Assembly (NCBI RefSeq): GCF_900660755.1
Contig: NZ_LR215050.1
Coordinates: 1,178,001 to 1,242,000, forward strand
DNA length: 64,000 nucleotides
From: Acholeplasma hippikon
GTDB taxonomy: Bacteria; Bacillota_I; Bacilli_A; Acholeplasmatales; Acholeplasmataceae
Reading direction: 5' to 3'
Under the pieces are notes generated by a model that saw only the letters and a program-made list of their open reading frames with translations, had not been told where the DNA came from and made no database searches. Position numbers and translations under genes: made by a program. Shown here one piece after another: positions 31,629-43,400 of this stretch. Positions within the stretch are counted from its first letter, which is position 1, and the number at the start of each line of letters is the position of its first letter.

Positions 31629-34600
31629 ATGAATAAATATATAAAAGTGTTATTTTTCGCTTTTATTTGTATCCTTTTGGCTCCCAATATTTCAGCTTTA
31701 GAAGATAATTCAAAGATAAATGTATCGGATTATCAATTTTATCAGTCAACTTATTCAACAATTTATATATCATCAGAGTTAAAAGATATATCAGCGTTGG
31801 AATTAGAAATCTATTATGATTCATCAATTATGGAGATTCAGTCTACGTGGTCGAATCTCTCGAATTATACCACTAACATAAATGTTGAGGGTCAGATTAA
31901 ATTTGCATTTCTCGCTAGTGAGGGGATTAGCGGGTATCAAGACTTATTAATGATAAATATACGTATTAAAGATGGGGCAGCTCTAGGTAGTTACCCTTTT
32001 AGTGTTTATGTAGGGGATGCATATCACTCTGATTTAAGTAAGGCGTTCGTTGAAGGGAAAACATCACGAATATCAATTATTGAATATGTTTCGCAGCCAG
32101 GTAGCATTTATTTTTATGGTGGAATATCTAGAAATCCAATTCCTTATGAAGAAGAGTTTTACATTACACTATATACCTCTAATGCATACAATTTAGCAAC
32201 AGGTACTTTTAATATTTTCTATAATGAAGAAAACCTAGAGCTACTAGAAATAGAACTAACAGAGAACTTCGGTAATGATGTGATTAAAACAATCAATCAT
32301 AATAAAGGATTTAGTTCGATTAGTTTTGTTGATGCAGATGGCATAAATTACTACTCGCAAATTCTTATAGTTCGATTTAAAAATATATCAACGAGACCTG
32401 TTTCAGATTCAATTAGAATCGAACCTAAAAATTTATATAATGCAGACTTGCAAAAATTGAACGCAAGCTCTCAAAGTTGGAATCTTAATTTATCTGGGGA
32501 ACCCCAACAAATAAAGAATAAAATTATGATGAACTCTGTATCAGGTACAACAGATGATGAAATTAAAGTTAAAGTATCGATATCGGAAAATACGATGCTT
32601 GCTGCTGGTGACTTTGTTATTAGTTATGATAAAGACATTTTTAAAGTAAAAGGTATTCAAGTATCCGAAGATATTGAAAAAACAAAGTCTATTTTAGAAA
32701 CACACGTTGAAATAGATAAGGGAACTGTTAAATTTTCATTTATTAATATGGAAGGTCTAATAGAAGCAATTGATCTATTAGAAATAGAATTTGAAATTAT
32801 TCGTAATGATAATGATATCAACAGTACAATTTCCATTTCCACTAGTGGCACCGTAGATAAAACATTTAATCATATATCATTTAATTATGAAAATTCTACA
32901 ATTAGTTTAGATAAATATTATCTTGTTCGATATTTTGATTATCTAGGAAACATTGTCTCAGAACAAAGAATAAGAAGAGGAAATGATGGAATAGAACCTG
33001 AGGCGATTGAAAGAGCACATTATTATTTCACTGGTTATTCCAAATCACGTTATTATGTTTTAAATGACATGGATATTTATCCAGTTTATCAAGCAATAGC
33101 ATATAGAATTACATACGATACTTATGTAAGAAATGCACTTTACTATTACACAATTGAAACTGGAATGTATGTCTTACCTGAATTAGAGTGGGATGGGGTT
33201 ACATATCTTGGTTGGAAATATAACAATGAAATTTATAAAGAAATAAACCTAAGTGAAATTTTATCTGACATTTATTTAGAAGTCGTGTATGTTCAAGGAG
33301 AAAACACACTAGTTCAATTTAGCACAGATGATATTGAAAGTGAAACAGTCACCTATATTGGTGTTGATGGAAAATCAAACTTTAAAGACGGTAAGTTTAT
33401 TGTGCAGTTTGACCGCTTTAAATTAAATGTTAAAGAGATGAAGGCAACAGAAGAAGCTTTAAATGCTGGGTTTGAAGTTACTTTTGAAAAATACAATTAT
33501 AACGGTGAAATTATTTTTACTGTTACAGGTGTAAAAGGTATAACTGAAGATATTTACTTAGCAACCATTATTTTTGAAGCAGTAAATACTGAGGATAATA
33601 TATTGATTTATTTAAGTGTTACACCAACACAAGTAAAAGATCACAAGGGAAATAAAATCGGTTTACAAGCGTTTTATACGTCTTTTGATTTAGGCAAATA
33701 TTATACGGTCACTTATTATGATTTTTATGGACATAAGATATATGAAGAACAGGTGAAAAAGTACAATTATATATCAATACCAACACCTGAAGATATTCCA
33801 GGATATAACTTCGTAGGGTATTCTAAGGAGTATATTCCTGTTGTAGAAGATATGGATATCTATCCAATATATGAAGCGAGAAGATATTCTATTGGGTATT
33901 CAGATTATCTACCAGGAGCTTTATACGAATACACAATTGAGACAGGAAATTATGTGTTACCAAGTGTGGATTGGGAAAGATATGACTATATTGGCTGGAG
34001 ATATAATGGAGAAATTTATAGAGAGATAAATTTAAGTGAAATTCTAGATTATATTTATTTTGAACTAGTGATGATGCCTAGCCAAACAATTGTTTTAGAT
34101 GTGAATGCATTCGATCCGATGGAAAATATTACAGTTACTATTGGAGCAAATAAAGCATCTTTACTTAAAGAAGCAACCTATGAGGTGAGATTTGATTCAA
34201 AAGTATTAACATTTAATAAAATCAAGTTAACTGATACAGCAAACAATTTAAATTATGAATTATTCGCAATTGAATTGTTAGAAAATGGAATATTAACATT
34301 TAAGGTTCGAGGTGAGGAAGTCAGTGATGTTGACATAAATTTAGTGGAAATTACATTTATGTCAAATGAACCAAATCCGTTAACTTCGTATATAGTAGTT
34401 TCTGCTTCACAAGTCTATAATTCGAGTGGAAATAGAATCAAACAACTAAGTAAAACCCAAATCTTTAGTACCTATCCATTTTACACAGTTAGATATTTTG
34501 ATTATGAAGGAAATGTAATTTCTGAACAACGTATTAAAGAATACAATCACGCAATTGAACCTGAAATCCCACAAAGACCAGGACATCTATTTATTGGGTT

Positions 34601-36821
34601 TACGCATTCGCCTTACAATATTACAAGTAATTTAGATATATATCCTATATATTCAATGGAATCATATCGTATTGAATATTCTCATAGTGTAAATAATGCA
34701 AAATATACATTTACAAATGAAGAAGGAATATATGAACTACCTCAAGTTAATATGCCTGGTTATACATATATGGGGTGGAAGTATAAAGATGTTATTTACA
34801 AAAAAATAGATTTAAGTAAGATTTATGAAGATATTTTCTTTGAACTCGTTATTTTTGAAAACAAAAAGATAAGCATCGTTACAGAAAATGAAGGGCTAGA
34901 TAATGATATTAAGACAATCATTCATCTTGATGCAGCATCAAATATAGCTGCAGCTGATTTTATTGTCAAATATGATAAAAATAAATTAAGTGTCAAATCA
35001 ATTAAAATCTTATCTGGTGTTGATGAGACAAATAGCTTAATTATGACACATAATATTTATGATCAGGGTGAAATTAAGTTCTCATTTATAAATCAAGAAG
35101 GATTAAAAGAAGCCTTAGATATGATTGAAATTATTTTCGAGGCAATCAATAAAGAAGAAGAACTAACCACTTTAATTTCGATTGAAGGAAGTGGTATTGT
35201 TGATAAAGATTTCTATCCGATTAATTTAATTTATATGAATGAAGAAATCAAAGTTTTTAAGTTCTACACTGTAAAATATTTTGATTATTTAGGAAACTTA
35301 ATTTCGACTCAAATGATACGTAAATCAAATGATTCAATTGAACCAGAGATAGATACTAGAATGGGATATAACTTTATAGGTTTTAGTGAAGAAACTACCA
35401 ATATAAATAAAAATTTAGAAATATATCCTATTTATAGTGCGATTGAATATAAGATTATATATTCAGAAACACCAAAAAATGCATTAACCACATACACTAT
35501 ATTGACCGATGACTATGTGATTCCCGGATTAGAAAAAGAAGGACACACATTTATAGGCTGGAAATACAATGGAGAGTTTGTAGAAAAATTAAACTTAAGT
35601 GAAATTTTATCAGATATATCATTAGAGTTAGTTTTAGAAGTAAATACGTATGAAATTACTTTTGAATACGATGGCATAATTGAAACTCACCAAGTAGTTT
35701 ATGGCATGCCGATTATCTATCCAAATTTAGAAAGTGAATTATATGCATACTTATGGGACATTGATTATAAGATAATGCCTGCGATGAATCTATATACTAA
35801 GGCAACGTATGTCATAAAAGAACCGGAAGTTGATTTAAAAGATCATTACAATTTGATTTATGGAGAAGAACTAATCATTAAACCTGAAATAATTGCTCCA
35901 TATCAAGGTGTAGAAGTAGCTTATTATTGGATTAATCATTTAAATGAGATGATGATAAAAGATGAGATCATCATTAAAGAAGTTAATGAATCAGGTATTT
36001 ATAAATTAGTACTTAATGTTCAGTATGGTGATGAAAACACTACTTATGTAAGGGAATTTGAAGTTGAAGTTAAACCAAAAATCATTTCAATTTCACTTGA
36101 ACAAAATAGTTTTGTTTATAGTGGTAATGAAATTAACTTAGATTATAGAGTTTATGATAATTTTTCTAAAGAGTTAGTTATTATCAAACCATATTCAATC
36201 ATTGATTCTGGAAATTATTTAGTGGAGTTTGAATTAAATGAACTCATCAAAAATAATTATGTGCTAGATAATAATTTAATTGAAGTCATAGTTCATAAAG
36301 CTGAACAATCAATTAACTTAAGTGATTTTAGTTTTGAGATAGGTTCATATGAAATTAGATTAAATGCTGATAAGGCGTTTGCATATTCATTAAATAATGT
36401 GAGTTTTGTTGCAAAAGAAATCATCGATAACTTAGTAGAATTTACTACTTATCAAGTACATCTAAAGTTCATTGAAACGAATAACTATTTAGAAAGTGAA
36501 TCGATTTTAGTTACATTAACAACAACAGTTGATGGAATCAAACTAATTAATGAGATGAATCAAATTAATGACATAAAACTAAGTGATTTTGATAAACTTA
36601 AAGACTTTAATCGAAGAATTGTTGGCGTCAAAGATGGTTCATATGAAGGTGCTAAAGCAAGACTAGATGAACTAATCCATTTATATAATAATTTGGTTCT
36701 AGACATTAATAATGAATATAAAGAAACAAGACAAAATGGCTTCGCATACGCATATATTGGCTTATCAGCACTTACAATGCTTGCGGCTCCAATCATTTGG
36801 AGAAGAGGTAGAAAACAATGA
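31629..36821 (+). CDS. Membrane-anchored multi-cohesin-like surface protein (scaffoldin-like)
   Basis: A 1730-aa protein with a signal peptide (cleavage near NISA) and a C-terminal membrane helix (AYIGLSALTMLAAPIIW) with basic tail RRGRKQ. Between them are about six modules with the cohesin pattern (introductory strands, then AGDFVISYDKDIFKVKGI, then a GTVKFSFIN strand, then LLEIEFE): residues about 35-150, 157-287, 297-430, 557-690, 819-950 and 1079-1212. From the third on they alternate with four ~125-aa repeats that start YxVRYFDYLGN and contain an IYPIY strand and LGWKYN (InlB B-repeat-like). Residues ~1340-1650 look like further B-repeat/Ig-type modules. Cohesins bind dockerins, and the third gene of this operon ends in a dockerin. 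Confidence 0.8.
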   Translation: MNKYIKVLFFAFICILLAPNISALEDNSKINVSDYQFYQSTYSTIYISSELKDISALELEIYYDSSIMEIQSTWSNLSNYTTNINVEGQIKFAFLASEGISGYQDLLMINIRIKDGAALGSYPFSVYVGDAYHSDLSKAFVEGKTSRISIIEYVSQPGSIYFYGGISRNPIPYEEEFYITLYTSNAYNLATGTFNIFYNEENLELLEIELTENFGNDVIKTINHNKGFSSISFVDADGINYYSQILIVRFKNISTRPVSDSIRIEPKNLYNADLQKLNASSQSWNLNLSGEPQQIKNKIMMNSVSGTTDDEIKVKVSISENTMLAAGDFVISYDKDIFKVKGIQVSEDIEKTKSILETHVEIDKGTVKFSFINMEGLIEAIDLLEIEFEIIRNDNDINSTISISTSGTVDKTFNHISFNYENSTISLDKYYLVRYFDYLGNIVSEQRIRRGNDGIEPEAIERAHYYFTGYSKSRYYVLNDMDIYPVYQAIAYRITYDTYVRNALYYYTIETGMYVLPELEWDGVTYLGWKYNNEIYKEINLSEILSDIYLEVVYVQGENTLVQFSTDDIESETVTYIGVDGKSNFKDGKFIVQFDRFKLNVKEMKATEEALNAGFEVTFEKYNYNGEIIFTVTGVKGITEDIYLATIIFEAVNTEDNILIYLSVTPTQVKDHKGNKIGLQAFYTSFDLGKYYTVTYYDFYGHKIYEEQVKKYNYISIPTPEDIPGYNFVGYSKEYIPVVEDMDIYPIYEARRYSIGYSDYLPGALYEYTIETGNYVLPSVDWERYDYIGWRYNGEIYREINLSEILDYIYFELVMMPSQTIVLDVNAFDPMENITVTIGANKASLLKEATYEVRFDSKVLTFNKIKLTDTANNLNYELFAIELLENGILTFKVRGEEVSDVDINLVEITFMSNEPNPLTSYIVVSASQVYNSSGNRIKQLSKTQIFSTYPFYTVRYFDYEGNVISEQRIKEYNHAIEPEIPQRPGHLFIGFTHSPYNITSNLDIYPIYSMESYRIEYSHSVNNAKYTFTNEEGIYELPQVNMPGYTYMGWKYKDVIYKKIDLSKIYEDIFFELVIFENKKISIVTENEGLDNDIKTIIHLDAASNIAAADFIVKYDKNKLSVKSIKILSGVDETNSLIMTHNIYDQGEIKFSFINQEGLKEALDMIEIIFEAINKEEELTTLISIEGSGIVDKDFYPINLIYMNEEIKVFKFYTVKYFDYLGNLISTQMIRKSNDSIEPEIDTRMGYNFIGFSEETTNINKNLEIYPIYSAIEYKIIYSETPKNALTTYTILTDDYVIPGLEKEGHTFIGWKYNGEFVEKLNLSEILSDISLELVLEVNTYEITFEYDGIIETHQVVYGMPIIYPNLESELYAYLWDIDYKIMPAMNLYTKATYVIKEPEVDLKDHYNLIYGEELIIKPEIIAPYQGVEVAYYWINHLNEMMIKDEIIIKEVNESGIYKLVLNVQYGDENTTYVREFEVEVKPKIISISLEQNSFVYSGNEINLDYRVYDNFSKELVIIKPYSIIDSGNYLVEFELNELIKNNYVLDNNLIEVIVHKAEQSINLSDFSFEIGSYEIRLNADKAFAYSLNNVSFVAKEIIDNLVEFTTYQVHLKFIETNNYLESESILVTLTTTVDGIKLINEMNQINDIKLSDFDKLKDFNRRIVGVKDGSYEGAKARLDELIHLYNNLVLDINNEYKETRQNGFAYAYIGLSALTMLAAPIIWRRGRKQ

Positions 36822-37441
36822 AAAAGATTTTAATGATTTTGAGTTTATTGTTGACATCACTCCTTCTTATGGGATGTAATTTCACAACAGCACCAAATAA
36901 TGAACTGGACGCAGTCAATAAAGTAATTTCAGACTTTAGTTTGAGAAAAACTTTAGGTTATCAATTGATAATTGAACAAACTTATGAAGAAACAATCGTT
37001 AATCGATATGAAGAACAAAAAACATTTGAGATAGTAGGTAGTGAAGTAGTTTCGTACTTCACGATTAACGAACGAAGACTAAATGATCTAAGTGAAGAAG
37101 CACAATTTAGCGAGACGTTAAATAAATACATTTTTAAAAATGAATTGCTTTTGGATGATTTAACTGATGAAGTTATAGAAGAGATTACCACTGAAGCATA
37201 TATGCAATTTAATTTAATTGTTAAATCAATCTCAAAAGAATACTTCGTTTTTTACTCGATTGAAAATGGTATTTTTAAAGGGAATCTTCAAGATGATAAG
37301 GTTAAGGAAGCATTAGACTTAGTGGTTTCTGAAGTTAGTAATGTTCAAATTGAAATTGTATTTTCAAATAATATAAAGCAAATAAAAATAAATTACAAAC
37401 AAGCAAAAACATCTACGCAAATTAAAATTGTATTTTATTAG
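36818..37441 (+). CDS. Small lipoprotein of the cohesin/dockerin operon
   Basis: A 207-aa protein with signal peptide and lipobox (LLLMGC), then a helical and strand region of unknown family rich in Glu, Ile and Lys. Its ATG overlaps the stop of the 1730-aa gene (ATGA) and the subtilase gene starts 14 nt after it, so all three are co-translated. It may assist folding or anchoring of the large partners; nothing in the sequence proves this. Confidence 0.7.
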   Translation: MKKILMILSLLLTSLLLMGCNFTTAPNNELDAVNKVISDFSLRKTLGYQLIIEQTYEETIVNRYEEQKTFEIVGSEVVSYFTINERRLNDLSEEAQFSETLNKYIFKNELLLDDLTDEVIEEITTEAYMQFNLIVKSISKEYFVFYSIENGIFKGNLQDDKVKEALDLVVSEVSNVQIEIVFSNNIKQIKINYKQAKTSTQIKIVFY

Positions 37442-37455
37442 GAAAGGGGATAAAA

Positions 37456-40400
37456 ATGAAAAAAATATTTCTTTCGGTAATGTTCATCGTTAGCTTATTG
37501 TTCTTGGTGGCATGTAATGTCAAAGACAAAGGTGACTCAGAATATGTATATAACGGAAAAGATAGAGAAGAAGTTACGCATTTTGATAAAGATGGTAACT
37601 TATTAGTTCCTTTTGATGTTGCATATCAACTAGAGGTTGATGAAGCATCATATGACAGTCATACGGCACTTGTTAAAATGAAAAAATACGATCTTGGTCG
37701 CCTTCAACATAAACTGTATGAACTAGGTGCTTTAGAAATTGAGCAAAACGTCAATTTAGGAAATGAAGCTTGGTACTTAATAAAATTACAAGATGATAAA
37801 AAACCAAAAGATTTTATTAAAGCAGCAAGACAAGTAGAAGGATTCATCTTTGTTGACTATAACTATCTACATAAAACTGAGACTGTGGGCAGTTATAACG
37901 AAGTAGACATTGATGATGTTTTAAATAATCCAAGAATTGGAGAACAATGGTATTTAGATGCCTTTGGAGTGAAAGATACATGGGATTATTTAGAAGAACA
38001 AAATATGAATTCGGGTGGAGATTCATCAGTTGTTGTAGCAGTTATTGATACAGGGGTAGACTATAATCATAAAGATTTAGCTGCTAATATGTGGGTAAAT
38101 GCTAGAGAAATTCCAAATAACGGTATTGATGATGATGGCAACGGATATATAGATGATTATTATGGGATTAATACAATCGCAAATAATACGGAAGTCTTAG
38201 ACGACCATGGACATGGTACCCACGTTGCAGGTATTATCGCTGCAGCAAATAATAAAGAAGGTATTGTAGGTATTGCCTACCAAACAAAGATTATGGCTAT
38301 CAAAGCAGGTATGTCTAGCGGCTTCTTTACACAATCAAGTATTGCGCAAGCAATTATCTATGCTTATGAAAATGGAGCAGATGTGATTAACATGAGTTTT
38401 GGTGGCTCAAGTCTTTCACTTGCTGTTCAAGATGCTTTATCACTAGCTTATACAAGATCGGTTTTAGTCGCAGCGGCAGGGAATGATGGTTTACCAAATG
38501 AATTAATTCCTGGGTGGTTTGGCCCAGTTATTCCGAATTATCCAGCTGCGGTTCCTTATGTTATTGGGGTTATGAGTGTTGGGCCATCAGGCTTACAATC
38601 AGGGTTCTCTAACTGGGATGGTTACGCTTATTCAAATATTGAGTATGAAGTGTACGCACCAGGTGAAGCAATTTTATCAACTTTACCTAATGATCGATAT
38701 GGTGCATGGTCAGGAACATCAATGGCTGCACCTTATGTATCAGCAGTTGCAGCACTTTTAAGATCGAAATATACAGATAGAGAAATCTATACAAATAAAT
38801 TTATTATGGGTCAAATCAATGGAGCTTCTAAACTTGAAGCATGGACATTTATTCCAGTTCAAATCAATGTTCCAATGATTGTTGATAGTTTGTCAGCATT
38901 TACAACATTACCAAAACCACAAATTAATTTAAATGATTACTATTTATTTGATTCTAAGAAATTAAGTTCAAAAAATAATGGTGATGGCTATGTGGATGCA
39001 GGCGAAATCATTGATGTTGGCGTGGTCATTAGAAATCGTTGGGGTATGAGTAAAGATACCATTGTAACAATAGACACACTAACGCCAGGCGGTGTAACTG
39101 ACCCATATGTTGAAATCATTAAAGGTGAATATAATTTCCAAGGTGTAGGAACATATTCAACAAAAGATAACTTAGAAAGAAATGGTTCCGAAATTAAAGG
39201 GGTAGAAGAATCATTAAGAATTAAGTTAAGAGAAGATACTCCGAATGACTATGTTGTTAAACTAAATGTTAATATCACGTATAAAAATGGACTTGATGAG
39301 GAAGACCAAACAGCGTATAGAAATAAAGATGAATACATCATCTTCAATGTTAGAAGAGGTACAATTCTACCTTCTGTTGTTAGAGAAGATACAACATTAA
39401 CAAAAGATAATTTCTATATTTTAGCAAATACTATGACAGTTTTACCTGGTGTAACCTTGACGGTTGAACCAGGAACACAAATACAATTTTGGTCAAACGA
39501 TCCAAATGATGCGTATGCTGAAAATTCTATGGCATATATTAATGTTCAAGGTAGAATGATTGTACATGGAACTGAGGAAGAAAAAATCAAGATTTTTCCA
39601 AGTGAATTGATGAATCAATTCCGTGTAGAAATCAGAGAATCGAGTGCTGGATTCGTTTCATTTGATTATGTTGAAATTTCTAACCCACACTTAAGAATTA
39701 CTGAAGCACGTCATACATACTTTACAAAAATATATCCAAATATGCCAGATTATTATAGATACTTAAGTGAAGGTAAGATTCATGAATCATACGGTGGCTT
39801 AGAGTTATCTATTAATAATGTGTATCAATCAATTTTCTATGGAATGACTGGATATTACTATTACTATAAACCTCAATTCTATGGAAATCTTTATGATAGT
39901 ATCATTGTTCAAAGTACAATTAATTTCAGATCAGGAGTACTTGAAAATAATGTTATTTTAAATAATTATAAAGAAGGCGAATATGATTCTATTGCATCAA
40001 CGTATTATGCTTCATCAAACGGTGTATCAGTAAATAACATTACTTTTGATAACTATACTGGAAAAACATACATAAGGTTATATTCAAATTCAAGTAAACT
40101 CCCAGAAAGTTGGGATAAACTTGCTGAAAGATTAGATGCTAAAGTTGCCACTTTTGAAAATGTACAAACGATTGAAAGACTCTTTGGAAATTATTATGAT
40201 TTAGCTTACTTTAGTGCCAAAAAAATAAATGGAAATCTAACTTTTGATGATGGCTCAGTTATTGGTAGTGATTCAAATTACCCATATCATGGATATTTTA
40301 ATAGTAATTATAAAGCTCACGCATTACCATCTCAGGCAGTAAATTATGCATATTTTGAGTTTACAAAAGAAAACTATATTTCTTCATTTAATGTGATTGA

Positions 40401-43400
40401 TAGTAATATTTATCTTGATTTAGAAGATAATCATCAAATTCAAATCTCACAATATGACGCAACTAATTTAATATATGAATCATCAGATAACTATATACTA
40501 ACAGTCGATGATAATGGTTTAATTAAGCCAAATAATATCGGGCAAGCAAAAGTTATTATTTATACAGAAGACTTTGGTTTTAGTACAGAAATAACAGTTA
40601 ATGTATCACATCAATTATCACTTGAAGAAGTTATTGTTTATCCAATTGATGAGATTATGGATGTTAATCAAGCGTTCCAATTAGAATATGAATTATATCC
40701 ATATAATACGACTGAAAGAAAACTTATTTTTGAATCAAGTAATCCATCAGTTGCGAGTGTTAATGAACATGGATATATCATAACTAAAGATGTTGGTGAT
40801 GTAACAATCTTTATTAAAAACCAGCAGGGTGATGTGCTTAATGAAGTAAACTTTAAGGTTTCAAATAAAATTAAGTCTCTACAATTTACTAGAAATAAAC
40901 TTCAAACAACATTAGCAAATGATGATGATATTCAATTAATTATTAATCCAATTTACGGTGATAAAGAGGATTTAGTCATTACAAGTACAAACCCAGAAGT
41001 TGCTTATTTTGACGGAGAAAAACTTGTTAAGGTTCAAAATGGATATACATTAATTGAAGCATATGTTAAGGGAACTGATCTTGCAGCAGAGTTATACTTA
41101 GAAGTAGTTGATGAAGTGATTTCAAACGAAATAGATAAAGTAGTAGCTACATACTCACATGTCTTTGTTTTATCTAATAATGAAATTTATGCTTGGGGAG
41201 AGTATATATCTATTCCAAGAAAGATTACTTCGAATACAGAAATGAAAATAGTAGATTTTTATGCGCATGATTATACTTTAATATTAATTGATGAAAATGG
41301 AACAACCTTAATGAGTTATCTTTCAAGTAATGGTACCTTAAATCAAACTAATAGTAATTTTGATTTTAATCAAATAACAAATATCAAGCATATTTTTAGA
41401 GCAAGATACCAGGACACATATTATCTTATTAATGATAAAGATGAATTATTTAGTATCGGAAATAATTATTATGGCTTAATCGGCGATGGTACAACAACAA
41501 ACGTAAATGTTCCATATAAACTAATGAATAATGTTAAAGAAGTTTACTCTACTAATTACTACACATTTATCTTAACAAAGACCAATGATTTATATAGAAT
41601 TGGTGGAAGTAATAATACTGGTAATAAACCAACGTTAATCTATAGAAATATTAAACAAGTATATCAATTTTATCATTCGGTTTCGTTCTATGACGATCAA
41701 AACTACTACAATTTTGGCATTTATGATTATGAACCAACTATTACAGAATACTTATATGTAAATAGTGAATCATACCAAAAATTCCAAATGATTATTGAAG
41801 GTAATACATTATATTTAGGCGACGGAAATAGAATCTCGCCAATTGAAAAAGAAATGATTTATACGTTTGAATCAAATATCATTGATGTTAAACAAAGTTA
41901 TCGTGATATGGTTGTTATAACAGAAAATGAAATTTACATGATTGGACGAAATGACTACAACATGCATCTGTTAAATAACACACGCTCAAACACAGGTATT
42001 TCTAATATTATTCTTAAATCAGGTATAACTACTCCAAATCTTCAAATTGAAAATTCAAATATTTATCATTCTAGATTAGAAGACGATTCGATTGTTATTG
42101 AATTTAATCAGGAAATTTTTAAAGATAGAAACTTTACAAGAATTTATGTCAATAATGGATCAACAGGAAGAAGTATTCCTATAAACACAAGAATTGATGG
42201 TAATAAATTGATTATTACTTCATCATCATTTGTTCATGGACAATACTATTACGTGGTCGTTCAAGATTACTCAGTAAGAAACGTTAATGGAAAACAAAAC
42301 ACTTATTATTCTCAATCATTCAATTATTATGGTATTGATCGACCAATTGAAGTTATCAGTCCAAATGTGGATGATTCAAAAGTGTTTGAACAAGATAAAA
42401 TCGAATATAAAGTTAAATTTAATTTAGTAATCATGTCAAATAATTTTGGAAACATTCATCTTTTAAATGAAGGTAATGAAGTTATTGATTCAATTACGCT
42501 ATCCTTAGTTAACAATGAATTAATCGTACGAGGAACATTGTTAAATGGAACATATCGTTTAATTATTCCAGAAGATGCGTTTGCTAACTATCATGGAAGA
42601 TCAAGTGAAGCGTTAGAATTTAGTTTCAGTGTGGATAAGAAGCTAGTTTATCAAACAAACTCACATGAAAACAACCTAAGAAAAGCAATTGATGAGGAAA
42701 TTAAACTAACATTCGCAAATGATATTACTCTGGATGTAAATGGCATCAGTATCTTAACAAGTGATGGCAATTTGGTTGAATTTGATACTGAAGTTATAGA
42801 AAATCAATTAATCATTAAACCAACATTAGTTCATGGCATGAACTATCAAGTAGTTATTTTAGAAAATAGAATTGTAGACTCACTTGGTTTGGTCAATGAG
42901 AAATTTGAATTTAGATTTGAAACATACCAACCTATTGAATTATTAGGTCAGTCAATATTAGATCAAGCAACTAATATATCTACAAGACAAGATTTCAAAT
43001 TCTATTTTAATTACGCTCAAATAGGACCAGCGTATCAACAAATCAAGTTAACAGAGAAGACAGAGCAAAGTGTTTCAATTAATAAATCACTCAATAAAGG
43101 CGTACTTAATGTATGGTCAACAGGCGTACTTAAACAAGGAACTGAGTATCAATTAGTCATTCCTGAAAATGCACTAATTGACGAAAATGGCATAGGAAAT
43201 GAATTAATTGAAGTGAATTTTGAAACATATACAAATAATAGAAAAGCGATTAGTAGAGAAGATATTGATGAAATCATTCGTAAATTATACCTATCTGGAT
43301 ATAATACTTCATTTACTGGAAATGCTATTTTAAATAATTTCAATTTAACTAATCTTGATTTATGGTTTAGAATCCAAGGTCAATCTACAGATAGTTACAC

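Noticed and set aside
38576-38761. A 61-aa frame inside the subtilase gene, and similar internal frames in nrd, opp and suf genes
   Set aside because: These are out-of-frame shadows of long, well-supported genes without own start signals.
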